Shown here piece by piece: positions 53,983-62,212 of a stretch of 64,000 nucleotides of DNA. The notes beneath the pieces are model-generated. The model was not told the DNA's origin. It searched no databases and saw only the letters and a list, made by a program, of their open reading frames with translations. Position numbers and translations under genes: made by a program. The stretch is from Enterobacteriaceae bacterium RIT691. Lineage in GTDB: Bacteria; Pseudomonadota; Gammaproteobacteria; Enterobacterales; Enterobacteriaceae. Numbering within the stretch: position 1 is the first letter of the stretch; every line of letters starts with the position of its first letter. The stretch lies in contig WJYM01000006.1 in the NCBI GenBank assembly GCA_009668205.1, positions 62,001-126,000 on the forward strand. The letters are read 5' to 3'.

Positions 53983-54558
53983 TCAGGATAATTCAAGGGT
54001 GATTTGCTGGTGCAGATGGCGGCTGAAGGCTGAATCACCCATCTCGGGCAGGCCGAGAACGTAGATCCCGTCCATCCCGCACACCAGCGATATCAGCCGC
54101 CAGGCGATACTTTCCGCGCTGTCACGGGTGATGAATTCTCCGGCTCCTGCGCCAGCGACGATCAGTTTTACCGTTTCGGCATGCCACATCGTCATGGTCA
54201 GCAGGTAAGCGTGTTTGATTTCCGCATCGCTGTCGGCCAGCAGCTGCGCCTGACGCCAGAGGCGAATGTAAGGCTCAAGCCGCCGGTCTTCGCTGCCGAG
54301 CATGGAGAACAGCTTTTCACGCCAGCTGGCGTTTTCAGGCACCAGCGGCAGGGCCATCATTTCGCTGATGACGCGAACAAAAGCCTGAGACTTTAGCTCG
54401 CCGGATGACGCAAAGTGATGATGGACCTGGCCTGCCGCAATTCCGGCTTGACGGGCAATATTACGCACGGTCATCGCCGAAAACCCCTCGTCCAGCGCCA
54501 CTTTCATGGCCGCCAGCAGAATGGTTTCGCGGCGTTCTTCCCGGTTCAGATAGCTCAT
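53983..54558 (-). CDS. smvR: TetR-family repressor SmvR
   Basis: TetR regulator, 191 residues, with an N-terminal helix-turn-helix (about 8-50, ETILLAAMKVALDEGFSAMT, VRNIARQAGIAAGQVHHHFA). The helical C-terminal domain ends YVLGLPEMGDSAFSRHLHQQ. It is divergent from smvA. In Klebsiella and Enterobacter SmvR represses smvA, and loss of SmvR raises tolerance to chlorhexidine and other cationic biocides. A strong palindrome lies in the 118-base gap. Confidence 0.92.
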   Translation of the reverse strand: MSYLNREERRETILLAAMKVALDEGFSAMTVRNIARQAGIAAGQVHHHFASSGELKSQAFVRVISEMMALPLVPENASWREKLFSMLGSEDRRLEPYIRLWRQAQLLADSDAEIKHAYLLTMTMWHAETVKLIVAGAGAGEFITRDSAESIAWRLISLVCGMDGIYVLGLPEMGDSAFSRHLHQQITLELS

Positions 54559-54633
54559 GATATTTATCCCAAACAGTCATCAAACGATCATAACAAAAAG
54601 TTGGACAAGCGTTCAACACTCGGGCAGGATCGC

Positions 54634-54655
54634 AATCTGGACAGGTGTCCAGATT
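54634..54655. promoter_or_regulatory. SmvR operator candidate
   Basis: AATCTGGACA (54634-54643) and TGTCCAGATT (54646-54655) form a perfect ten-base inverted repeat around GG, 22 bases before the smvA start. A weaker copy, TTGGAC...GTTCAA, lies at 54601-54616. Confidence 0.7.
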
Positions 54656-54676
54656 AATAAAGACGAGGAATAAAAG

Positions 54677-56170
54677 ATGTTTCGCCAATGGGTAACGTTG
54701 ATTGCTATCGTGCTGGTGTATATCCCGGTAGCCATTGATGCCACGGTGCTGCACGTTGCCGCACCTACGCTGAGCGTGCAGCTCGGTGCCAGCGGCAATG
54801 AACTGCTGTGGATCATTGATATCTATTCGCTGGTGATGGCCGGAATGGTGCTGCCGATGGGCGCGCTGGGCGACCGCATCGGCTTCAAGCGCTTGCTGCT
54901 GCTGGGCAGCGGCCTGTTTGGCCTTGCGTCACTGGCGGCGGCGTTTGCGAGCAATGCCGAAGGGCTGATTGCGGCCCGCGCCCTGTTAGCCGTGGGGGCC
55001 GCAATGATCGTCCCGGCCACGCTTGCCGGGATCCGCAATACGTTCAGTGAAGCGAAGCACCGTAACATGGCGCTGGGGATGTGGGCGGCGGTCGGATCCG
55101 GCGGTGCCGCGTTCGGTCCGCTGATCGGGGGCATTGTGCTGGAGCACTTCTGGTGGGGTGCCGTGTTCCTGATCAACGTGCCGATTGTGCTGCTGGTGAT
55201 GGCGCTGAGCGCGCGCGTGGTGCCGTGGCAGCCTGGGCGTCGTGAACAACCGCTCAATATCAGTCATGCGCTGATGCTGATTGTGGCCATTCTGATGCTG
55301 GTCTGGAGTGCTAAAACCGCGATGAAAGGCGTGGTTGCGCTGTGGATTGTGGCGCTGGTGCTGTTTATCGGGGCGGCAATGCTGACCACCTTTGTGCGTA
55401 TTCAGCTCACTGCTCGCACGCCGATGATCGACATGCGCCTGTTTACCCACCGCATCATCTTAAGCGGCGTCATGATGGCGGTGACAGCGATGGTAACCCT
55501 GGTGGGGTTTGAACTGTTAATGGCGCAGGAGCTGCAGTTTGTTCACGGTAAAACGCCTTTTGAAGCCGGGCTGTTTATGCTGCCGCTGATGCTGGCAAGT
55601 GGGTTTAGTGGGCCGATTGCTGGCGCGCTGGTCTCACACCTTGGCCTGCGCCAGGTGGCGACGGGCGGCATGGCGCTGAGCGCGATGAGTTTCCTGGGGC
55701 TGTCGATGACCGATTTCACCACGCAGCAATGGCAGGCGTGGGGACTGATGACGCTGCTGGGCTTCAGTGCCGCCAGCGCGTTGCTGGCGTCCACCGCCGC
55801 GATCATGGCCGCTGCACCCAAAGAGAAAGCGGCGGCGGCAGGGGCGATTGAAACCATGGCCTATGAGCTGGGGGCCGGTTTGGGTATTGCCCTGTTTGGC
55901 CTGATCCTGACCCGCAGCTATACCTCGTCCATTCTCCTGCCGGAAGGATTAGGTGCCGAAGCTGCCAGCCGTGCGGGCTCGTCCATCGGTGAGGCCATGC
56001 AGTTGGCACAAACGCTGACGCCCACCTTAGCGACGGCCGTTGAACAGGCCGCAAGAGCGGCATTTATTACCTCTCATAGTGTGGCACTGTTCAGCGCGGG
56101 TTCGATGATGTTGATTCTGGCGGTAGGGATTTGGTTCGGGCTGGCAAAAGCGCACCAGCCCGCGGCATAA
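54677..56170 (+). CDS. smvA: MFS efflux pump SmvA (cationic biocides, methyl viologen)
   Basis: Drug:proton antiporter of the 14-helix DHA2 family, 497 residues (Salmonella SmvA 495). Motif A is [13 protein letters not shown], the N-terminus VYIPVAIDATVLHVAAPTLS carries the D1-type motif, and GSGGAAFGPLIGG is motif C. It exports methyl viologen, acriflavine, chlorhexidine, octenidine and quaternary ammonium compounds. Its stop is one base from the stop of convergent yddG. Confidence 0.94.
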   Translation: MFRQWVTLIAIVLVYIPVAIDATVLHVAAPTLSVQLGASGNELLWIIDIYSLVMAGMVLPMGALGDRIGFKRLLLLGSGLFGLASLAAAFASNAEGLIAARALLAVGAAMIVPATLAGIRNTFSEAKHRNMALGMWAAVGSGGAAFGPLIGGIVLEHFWWGAVFLINVPIVLLVMALSARVVPWQPGRREQPLNISHALMLIVAILMLVWSAKTAMKGVVALWIVALVLFIGAAMLTTFVRIQLTARTPMIDMRLFTHRIILSGVMMAVTAMVTLVGFELLMAQELQFVHGKTPFEAGLFMLPLMLASGFSGPIAGALVSHLGLRQVATGGMALSAMSFLGLSMTDFTTQQWQAWGLMTLLGFSAASALLASTAAIMAAAPKEKAAAAGAIETMAYELGAGLGIALFGLILTRSYTSSILLPEGLGAEAASRAGSSIGEAMQLAQTLTPTLATAVEQAARAAFITSHSVALFSAGSMMLILAVGIWFGLAKAHQPAA

Positions 56171-56171
56171 C

Positions 56172-57053
56172 TCAGGCACGGCGTGTTGCCGACCAGCAAA
56201 TCAGGGAGCCTGCGCACACCATGCAGGCGCCCTGCCAGAATGCCCACGAGAGCGGGGCGCTCAGCAGGAATGAGGCCAGCGCTGAGGAGAGGACGGGCGT
56301 GAAGTAGGAACCCACCGCCAGCAGGCCAACGTTGCCGTGCAAAATACCGATATTCCAAGCCGCATAGGCCAAACCGAGCGACAACGCGCAGGCAATAAGC
56401 TTGAAAACCACCGGCCCGCTAAACACCATCGCGGGCTGCGGCGAGGTGAAGTAGTGCGCCCACAGGCTGAGCCCGGTCAGCAACACGAACAGCGTGATGC
56501 CGTTTTTACCCTTTGCATATTTCGCGGTCACCGTGCAATAGGTGGCCCAGATAAACGCGCCAATAAACGCCAGCAGATAGCTCAGCGGGCTGCTGGCCAC
56601 ATTCTGGCGAATGTCATCGACGTTCAGGCCTTCCTTTCCGCCCAACACCCAGCCGACGCCAAGCAGGGAAAGTGACAATCCCGGCACCACCCACCAACGG
56701 GCTTTTTGACCGTTAAACAGAATCGCAAACAACACTGTCAGGCCGGGCCAGAGGTAGTTCACCATCCCCACTTCAATCGCCTGCTGTCGCGTTCCGGCCA
56801 GGCCGAGCGACAGCGCCAGGCAAATCTCATAGCTGACGAAAAGCAGGCAGCCCGCCAGCAGGTATTTGCGGGGAAAAGTCCGCAGATTGGGAAAACCCAC
56901 CGTGAACAGCAGCAGAATTCCGCTGCAGGTGTAGATCATCGCCGCGCCGCCCACAGGACCGAGTCCTTCGGACACACCGCGAATCAGGCCCACCATGGTG
57001 CTCCATAGCAAAATCGCCAGCAGCCCGATTGAAGTTGCTTTGTTTTTAGTCAT
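56172..57053 (-). CDS. yddG: Aromatic amino acid exporter YddG
   Basis: Drug/metabolite transporter family exporter with ten membrane helices, 293 residues as in E. coli. It exports phenylalanine, tyrosine, tryptophan and threonine, and in Salmonella works with OmpD in methyl viologen export. Conserved segments are LLWSTMVGLIRGVSEGLGPV and QQAIEVGMVNYLWPGLTVLF. ATG 57053 is used; the eleven upstream codons in frame are not family-like. Next to smvA, giving a local cluster of methyl viologen-linked exporters. Confidence 0.94.
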   Translation of the reverse strand: MTKNKATSIGLLAILLWSTMVGLIRGVSEGLGPVGGAAMIYTCSGILLLFTVGFPNLRTFPRKYLLAGCLLFVSYEICLALSLGLAGTRQQAIEVGMVNYLWPGLTVLFAILFNGQKARWWVVPGLSLSLLGVGWVLGGKEGLNVDDIRQNVASSPLSYLLAFIGAFIWATYCTVTAKYAKGKNGITLFVLLTGLSLWAHYFTSPQPAMVFSGPVVFKLIACALSLGLAYAAWNIGILHGNVGLLAVGSYFTPVLSSALASFLLSAPLSWAFWQGACMVCAGSLICWSATRRA

Positions 57054-57229
57054 GAGAATGTGAGAGTAAGGGAAAACGCAGCCCACGGTTATAGCATTTT
57101 CGCGGGCAATTCCCTATGAAATACAGCACAGTAAATATCGGGAGGGCGGCCGGGCTCACAGCAAAGGAAGGACGGGGGATAAAGAAAGCCACCTCGCAGG
57201 AGATGGCTTAATTCTGTCAGGAGGCGGTA

Positions 57230-57451
57230 TCAGTCTTTCTGAATCATCTGTGCCACATCATTGGTGTTGATCTGGCGCTCATTACCCTGTTGATCGGTGT
57301 AGCTCGTCATGCCGGTCTGTTTATCAATTTTCGGCTTACCGTGGGTGATGATCATATCGCCACTTTTGGTTGACATAACGTAGTCGCTGGAACAGGCGGT
57401 CAGCGTCAGCGCGGCGGTGCCAAGCAGCACGACGGCGAAAAGCTTTTTCAT
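57230..57451 (-). CDS. Small YgdI/YgdR-like lipoprotein
   Basis: A 73-residue lipoprotein with lipobox LTAC (Cys 20). The mature part is an SH3-like DUF903 domain (SDYVMSTKSGDMIITHGKPK, then TGMTSYTDQQGNERQINTND). E. coli has several such paralogues (YgdI, YgdR). Function unknown, outer-membrane or periplasmic. Confidence 0.85.
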   Translation of the reverse strand: MKKLFAVVLLGTAALTLTACSSDYVMSTKSGDMIITHGKPKIDKQTGMTSYTDQQGNERQINTNDVAQMIQKD

Positions 57452-57720
57452 AGAGATTCCTTATCTAAAAAAGAGGCAACGGAGGAGTCGGTGTTTCTCA
57501 CTGTGCTCAATTTATGGGACAACGGGGAGTGCGTGGTCTGGATGACAATCCCGACGCTCAGGGTCAAGCTCCTCCTCATCAGTATGGCTCATCGTGGTAA
57601 AGAGCAACGAATTGCGCATGCCGAAGGGTAGAGATATTACCCGTTATTTTCATGATTCATAATGCTGTTGAATCTCTTGCAGGCGATAAACCGTGGGATG
57701 CTCAAAACGCGGGGGTGAAA
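57452..57720. other. Gap upstream of the YgdI-like gene
   Basis: About 270 bases containing the lipoprotein promoter. No gene or repeat was seen. Confidence 0.4.
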
Positions 57721-57752
57721 AAGCCAAAAAATCCGGCCTGGAAGCCGGATTT
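57721..57752 (-). terminator. Terminator of the flavoprotein gene
   Basis: AAATCCGGC (57729-57737) pairs with GCCGGATTT (57744-57752). On the minus strand the stem is followed by a T-run. It lies 26 bases after the stop at 57778. Confidence 0.88.
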
Positions 57753-57777
57753 GTGACAGTGAATTACGCCCAAAAAG

Positions 57778-58980
57778 CTAGACGAATTTTGCCAGCGGAT
57801 CGGCCGCGGCAAAGGCCACCTCGCGATTGGCTTTGGGTGGGTAGATCAACTCATTAGTGATCGCGATTTTCAGCTTCTTGGCCTCTTCGCGCACCAGCTT
57901 GATCTGCTGATCCCATCCTTCGGTGTAGACCGCGCCCCAGGCACCTAAATCAAGACAGGTGACGTAATTCACCTGTTGGTAAGGCAGGGACGGCGCCCCC
58001 AGCAGGCTGGCCGCGGCGTTGTGTCCGGCAAATTTACCCAACTGGATGGCGTGCTGACAGGTCATCAGCGCGGTATTCCCGACATCATCCGTTTTGGCAT
58101 GCGCCATATCACCGGTGGCGAAGATGTTGTTATAGCCTGGGATCTGCAGTTCTGGCGTCACGATAAAGCGTCCCAGCGCATCTCTCTCCGCCGTCAGGTT
58201 TTCGCCCAGTGGGCTTGCCTTGACGCCTGCTGTCCATACCACCGTGGAGGATTCAATACGGGTACCGTCCTGAAGCGTGACGCCCGCGGCATCCACGACT
58301 TCAACTGCGGCATTGAGGATCCACTCAACACCCAGCGCGGCGGAGGCGTTGACAATCTCGTTACGCAATTCTTCGCTGTAACGACCGCCGATCACGGAAC
58401 CGCGCTCAACTACGACTACTTTAGTTTTAGTTTCTTCACCCAGCAGCGCATGGAGACGTGCCGGAAGTTCGGTCGCGAGTTCTATGCCCGTAAAGCCGCC
58501 GCCGCAGACGACGACCGTGTTGCGTGCCGCGCTGTCCGGCTGATTGGGCAGGGCGTTAAGGTGATCTTCGAGACGCTGCGCCGTTTCCAGCTGATCAATA
58601 TCAAAGCCGTGCTCGGCAATACCCTGAATGCCGAAATGGTGCAGATGGCTGCCGCTGGCCACGATCAGACGATCGTAGGTTAAGAAGGAGGCTTCGCCCG
58701 CTGACGTTTTGTACCAGACGCCGTTCTCACCCGCATCGATGCGCTCTGCGTGGCCTGCGATGAAACGAACGTCCAGTTCAGCGAACAGCGGTTGCAGGTC
58801 TGCCGTCAGCGAGGCCACATTGGCTTCATAAAAGCGTGGACGGACTCGCAGTTCAGGCTGTGGAGCCAGCACGGCAATCTCAAGCGTCGTGTTCCCCTGC
58901 AGATGTGCCAGACGTGCAGCGCTCACCGCCGCCCACATGCCGGCAAAGCCGCTGCCGATAATAAGAATACGTTGTTTCAT
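57778..58980 (-). CDS. FAD-dependent NADH dehydrogenase-like oxidoreductase (NDH-2 family)
   Basis: Flavoprotein of 400 residues with two Rossmann motifs: GSGFAGMWAA near the N-terminus for FAD and VVVCGGGFTGIELATEL (about 160) for NAD(P)H. ATGDMAHA (about 290) is the second FAD motif, and TAGVKASPLG is typical of NDH-2-type enzymes. It probably passes electrons from NAD(P)H to quinone or another acceptor. No membrane anchor is evident. It is divergent from an Rrf2 regulator with a perfect 24-base palindrome between, so it is likely under that regulator. Confidence 0.87.
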   Translation of the reverse strand: MKQRILIIGSGFAGMWAAVSAARLAHLQGNTTLEIAVLAPQPELRVRPRFYEANVASLTADLQPLFAELDVRFIAGHAERIDAGENGVWYKTSAGEASFLTYDRLIVASGSHLHHFGIQGIAEHGFDIDQLETAQRLEDHLNALPNQPDSAARNTVVVCGGGFTGIELATELPARLHALLGEETKTKVVVVERGSVIGGRYSEELRNEIVNASAALGVEWILNAAVEVVDAAGVTLQDGTRIESSTVVWTAGVKASPLGENLTAERDALGRFIVTPELQIPGYNNIFATGDMAHAKTDDVGNTALMTCQHAIQLGKFAGHNAAASLLGAPSLPYQQVNYVTCLDLGAWGAVYTEGWDQQIKLVREEAKKLKIAITNELIYPPKANREVAFAAADPLAKFV

Positions 58981-59031
58981 GGATAATCCTTCTGCATAAA
59001 GTGGCCTGCCGGCCCGATAACTGCCACTATA

Positions 59032-59055
59032 CTTGTCGGAGTTAACTCCGACAAG
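59032..59055. promoter_or_regulatory. Perfect 24-base palindrome, Rrf2 operator candidate
   Basis: Each half reads CTTGTCGGAGTT and the whole is exactly self-complementary. It lies in the 129-base gap between the flavoprotein gene (start 58980) and the Rrf2 gene (start 59110), where it can control both promoters. Confidence 0.75.
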
Positions 59056-59109
59056 ATCTTTCTGAGTTTATGCGTTATCATCAGGATCATTCGAGAGGAG
59101 AGGCACGAG

Positions 59110-59619
59110 ATGGCGTTTTACAGTTCTGGCGTGGAATACGGGATTCACAGTCTGATGAGCATGGTCGATGCTAACGGCAGCCATCGCGATATGAGCGTGC
59201 GCGAGTTGGCTGAACTGCAAAATGTTCCTTATGACTACCTGGCAAAAATCTTTACCCGCCTGTCCCGCGCGGGCCTGGTGGTCAGTTCTGAGGGGAAGGG
59301 CGGCGGTTTTCGTCTGGCCCGTGCCAGCGAATTGATTACTGTGCTGGACATTGTTCATGCCATTGATGGGCAAAAATCGCTGTTTGAGTGCAAAGAAATT
59401 CGCCAGCGGCTGGCGTTATTTGATGAGACTCCCCCGGCATGGGTGTGCGATGGGCCATGCGGTGTGCGCTCCGTGATGGACAGCGCACAGCAAAGAATGG
59501 AAGAGGAGCTTTCTCGCCACACGGTCCTCGATCTCGCGCGTAAAATGCACCGGAAAGCGCCGGAGACCTTCACCATTGAAGTGAAAACGTGGATCGCAAA
59601 TCGCCGCAGCCAGGCCTGA
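59110..59619 (+). CDS. Rrf2-family transcriptional regulator
   Basis: Rrf2 regulator, 169 residues. The winged helix (about 5-70) includes MSVRELAELQNVPYDYLAKI, LSRAGLVVSSEGKGGGFRLA. Three Cys at 94, 113 and 117 (FECKEI, WVCDGPCGV) fit the cluster or redox site of sensing Rrf2 proteins such as NsrR and IscR. It may therefore sense nitric oxide, oxygen or another electrophile. ATG 59110 follows GAGAGGAGAGG. Divergent from the flavoprotein gene. Confidence 0.87.
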   Translation: MAFYSSGVEYGIHSLMSMVDANGSHRDMSVRELAELQNVPYDYLAKIFTRLSRAGLVVSSEGKGGGFRLARASELITVLDIVHAIDGQKSLFECKEIRQRLALFDETPPAWVCDGPCGVRSVMDSAQQRMEEELSRHTVLDLARKMHRKAPETFTIEVKTWIANRRSQA

Positions 59620-59752
59620 CAGCAGGCGATTCGGATGTTTCTTAAATCCTGACTGGCGCACGAATACCTCAAACTTTTCACGGTGCGCTATGGAGAATCC
59701 TTACCGATCGGTCCACTTCACACTGAAGGGCTGTTTATTTAAGGATGAAGCA

Positions 59753-60085
59753 ATGAATACGATGAAAACGCTGGTTGTGGTGCTGGGAGCATTAACCGTA
59801 TTTTCCGCCTCGGCGATGGATAAAACCGCGGGTGGCGCGGTGGCCGGTGCGGCTGTCGGCGCACTGACGGGTAAAAGTGTGGCGTCGACCGCGAAAGGTG
59901 CCATTGTTGGCGGCGGTATTGGGTCAATGACCGAGCACGGCGATGCCGGGAAAGCGGCACGTAAAGGCGGTGCGATTGGTGCCGCCGTGGGGGCAGGTGC
60001 TGCCGCCATGACGGGGAATAGCGTCCTGAGCGGTGCCGCTGTCGGTGCCGGTGCCGGTGGCATGATCGGCAAAGCGACCCACTAA
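59753..60085 (+). CDS. Small glycine-zipper envelope protein
   Basis: A 110-residue exported protein. The Sec signal (MNTMKTLVVVLGALTVFSAS, cut near AMA or SAM) is followed by dense glycine-zipper repeats (AGGAVAGAAVGALTG, AIVGGGIGSMTEH, GAIGAAVGAGAAAMTG, GAAVGAGAGGMIG). The whole mature part is small-residue repeat, able to pack helices in a membrane. ATG 59753 after AAGGA is preferred to the upstream in-frame start 59690. E. coli YmgG/YmgD-type proteins are similar. Function unknown. Confidence 0.75.
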   Translation: MNTMKTLVVVLGALTVFSASAMDKTAGGAVAGAAVGALTGKSVASTAKGAIVGGGIGSMTEHGDAGKAARKGGAIGAAVGAGAAAMTGNSVLSGAAVGAGAGGMIGKATH

Positions 60086-60110
60086 TTCCTGTTGCAGCTT
60101 TCTATTGCAA

Positions 60111-60138
60111 AGAAACGGCGCCTTTTGGCGCCGTTTCT
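60111..60138. terminator. Hairpin between the glycine-zipper and ABC-F genes
   Basis: AGAAACGGCGCC (60111-60122) pairs perfectly with GGCGCCGTTTCT (60127-60138) around TTTT. A symmetric stem between convergent genes, likely to end transcripts from both sides, though the T-runs are short. Confidence 0.7.
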
Positions 60139-60160
60139 CGTTCACACTCCAGTGCTTAGG

Positions 60161-61876
60161 CTACAGCTCCAGTTGTTGCTGTAAGCGGTCAATTTCCTGT
60201 TGCCACGCTTTCTGCATTTCCGGCTTTTGATGCTTAAGCTTCCGTGCCCGATCGTCGGCAAGCAAACTTTCCAGCGTAATCAGCCGCTCAAGCAGATCGT
60301 CGTGAGGCTCGCGCACCTGCGCCACGGTAACATCGTCGGCTTCAGGCTCTGGGATCTGGACTTGTTCGGCCAGATGGGCCAGCACCGCCTCCACGTCGTG
60401 CCACTCTTCAAGCTGACCGTCTTCAATCAGCCAGAAACGATTGCAGCTTTGCTGGATTAACTGCCGATCGTGACTGACCAGTAGCACGCCGCCGACAAAA
60501 GTCTGCAGCGTTTGCGCCAGTGCCTCTTTACCTTCCAAATCGAGATGGTTGGTGGGTTCATCCAGCAGCAGCAGGCTGTAACGGGCCAGCGTCAGCCCGA
60601 CAAACAGCAGACGGGAGCGTTCGCCTCCGCTCAGGGTGTCAACCCGTTGACCGTGACGAGACCAGCCGAACCCCGCGCCGATTAACGCCATCTTTCGGTC
60701 ACCCGGAGACGCCGTAAACGGCTCCAGGGCGTCAAACAGCGAATCGTCGTCGTTCAACTGATGCAACGTCTGGTCGTAATAACCCGCATGCACCCGAGGA
60801 TGGATTTTCACGTTGTCCGTCATGGTTTGCATCACCAACTGTTGCCAGAGAAAGCGCAGCAGTGACGATTTCCCACAGCCGTTACGGCCCATTATTGCTA
60901 CCCGATCACCGGTTTTCACACGCGCCATCGGGATGTGGAACAAGGCGGCGACGTCAGGGGCAGGCGCGACGGCAAGGTTTTCCAGCTCCAGTAATCTGTC
61001 TGCCCGCAGCGCATCGCCCTGCAGCTCCAGCTTCCACTGGCTACCGGCGGTGACCTCTGTCTGGTTCGTCTTCAGACGCTGAATGTGCTTCTCCATCTGT
61101 TTGGCCTTACGGGAAAGCGCATCGTTGTCATAGACCTGTCCCCAGATGGCAAGACGTTTAGCACTGACGGCGACGCGATCAATTTCCTTTTGCTCTGCTT
61201 TGCACCTCAGGGCATCGCTTTCATCCTGCGCCAGCAAGGCCTGACGAGCCGGACCGCAGGAAAGGGCGAAGCTGTATAGCCTGTGGTCCCGCAGGATCCA
61301 ACTGGTGTTGGTGACGTTATCCAGCAGTGGCTGGTCATGGGAGACCAGAATAAAGCTGCCTCGCCATTGGTTAAGGAATTGCTCCAGCCAGAGCAGGGTT
61401 GGCAGGTCAAGGTGGTTCCCTGGCTCATCCAACAACAGCACGTCGGGCTGCTTCATCAGGGCACGGGCCAGCAGCAGGCGGGTGTGCTGGCCACCGCTCA
61501 GGGTAGCGGACGTCAGATGTTTGTCTGCCGTGGAAAAGCCCATCTCCGTTAGCAATGCGTCGGCACGCCAGCTCTGGCTCTGTCGGTCGTGTTCCGGCAG
61601 CGCATTCAGCACGGCCTCAAGCAGAGTCTGGGAGCCAAGGTGTGCAGGAAGATGCTGTTCAACGCGCGCCAACAGACAGTCAGTGGCCTGGCTTACGTAG
61701 CCCGAAGACGGGGATAGCGTGCCATCCAACAGTTTCAGCAGGGTGCTTTTCCCGCAGCCGTTGTAGCCAATCAGCCCGACGCGGTCGCCTTTTTTCAGGG
61801 TAAAAGAGAGATCGGAAAATAACGGCGCGAAAGCCGTATCCATGCACAGCGAGTGTGCGTTCAGTAGTGTGCTCAT
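60161..61876 (-). CDS. ABC-F family ATPase
   Basis: Soluble twin ABC ATPase of the ABC-F class, 571 residues. First domain: Walker A GYNGCGKST (about 38-46), LSGGQHTRL, VLLLDEPGNHLDL. Second domain: GRNGCGKSS, LSGGERSRL, LLLLDEPTNHLDL. The linker between (about 220-310) is charged and helical like the P-site tRNA-interaction motif of ribosome-acting members. A C-terminal charged coiled coil ends the protein. ABC-F proteins act on ribosomes, as translation factors or antibiotic-protection proteins. It does not look like EttA, Uup, YbiT or YheS. A leader peptide lies upstream. Confidence 0.87.
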   Translation of the reverse strand: MSTLLNAHSLCMDTAFAPLFSDLSFTLKKGDRVGLIGYNGCGKSTLLKLLDGTLSPSSGYVSQATDCLLARVEQHLPAHLGSQTLLEAVLNALPEHDRQSQSWRADALLTEMGFSTADKHLTSATLSGGQHTRLLLARALMKQPDVLLLDEPGNHLDLPTLLWLEQFLNQWRGSFILVSHDQPLLDNVTNTSWILRDHRLYSFALSCGPARQALLAQDESDALRCKAEQKEIDRVAVSAKRLAIWGQVYDNDALSRKAKQMEKHIQRLKTNQTEVTAGSQWKLELQGDALRADRLLELENLAVAPAPDVAALFHIPMARVKTGDRVAIMGRNGCGKSSLLRFLWQQLVMQTMTDNVKIHPRVHAGYYDQTLHQLNDDDSLFDALEPFTASPGDRKMALIGAGFGWSRHGQRVDTLSGGERSRLLFVGLTLARYSLLLLDEPTNHLDLEGKEALAQTLQTFVGGVLLVSHDRQLIQQSCNRFWLIEDGQLEEWHDVEAVLAHLAEQVQIPEPEADDVTVAQVREPHDDLLERLITLESLLADDRARKLKHQKPEMQKAWQQEIDRLQQQLEL

Positions 61877-61984
61877 AGAACTTACTCAAGTGTTACAGGC
61901 GTAAAAACGCCTCGTCAAATGTCGCTGACGATAACCCGGTAAGCCCGAGGGAAGGGAGTTAGTCTCTGGTTTCTTCGCTCAAGC
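61877..61984 (-). promoter_or_regulatory. Attenuator-like leader RNA of the ABC-F gene
   Basis: GCTCAAGC (segment A) lies within the leader peptide gene, plus-strand 62014-62021. It can pair perfectly with GCTTGAGC (segment B, plus-strand 61977-61984) after the leader stop. It can also pair with CTTGAGT (segment C, 61884-61890), which overlaps the ABC-F ribosome binding area. A second stem AGGCG/CGCCT spans 61897-61912. A:C pairing would hide the start site and A:B would free it. The folding is read from complementarity only. Confidence 0.5.
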
Positions 61985-61989
61985 AGACG

Positions 61990-62073
61990 TTATCGCAGCA
62001 CGGTACGAGTAACGCTTGAGCAGGTACGATTACCAAAGGTATGTGAAATATCAAACATTTCACAGTACAGCAT
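61990..62073 (-). CDS. Leader peptide upstream of the ABC-F gene
   Basis: A 27-codon frame with a near-perfect ribosome binding site (AAGGAGG, six bases before ATG). Product: MLYCEMFDISHTFGNRTCSS, then VTRTVLR. It is far better provided for translation than the ABC-F gene itself. A stem GTGAAAT/ATTTCAC lies within its first half (62043-62063). Its later codons overlap segment A of the attenuator pairing. The size, position and overlap with RNA structure fit a regulatory leader of the kind found before erm and some ABC-F resistance genes. Confidence 0.6.
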   Translation of the reverse strand: MLYCEMFDISHTFGNRTCSSVTRTVLR

Positions 62074-62171
62074 GGGGATCCTCCTTATATATTCAGCAGA
62101 TTAATGGGTGAAGTCAGTGTAGCGGGGAGACGGACATTTAGCCAGTGTGGCGAGGTCATTGTGCTAACTGA

Positions 62172-62196
62172 TGCCCCTTCCACATGGGAGGGGGCA
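62172..62196. other. Hairpin between the ABC-F leader region and the maeA end
   Basis: TGCCCCTTCC (62172-62181) pairs with GGAGGGGGCA (62187-62196), ten pairs with one G-U. There is no T-run, so its role in ending maeA transcripts is uncertain. Its centre resembles the C-rich/G-rich extragenic palindrome at 45603-45631. Confidence 0.45.
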
Positions 62197-62212
62197 AACA
62201 GAGGCTTAGCTT

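Noticed and set aside
62172..62196. Intrinsic terminator for maeA
   Set aside because: The stem is good, but no T-run follows on the minus strand; kept only as a hairpin.
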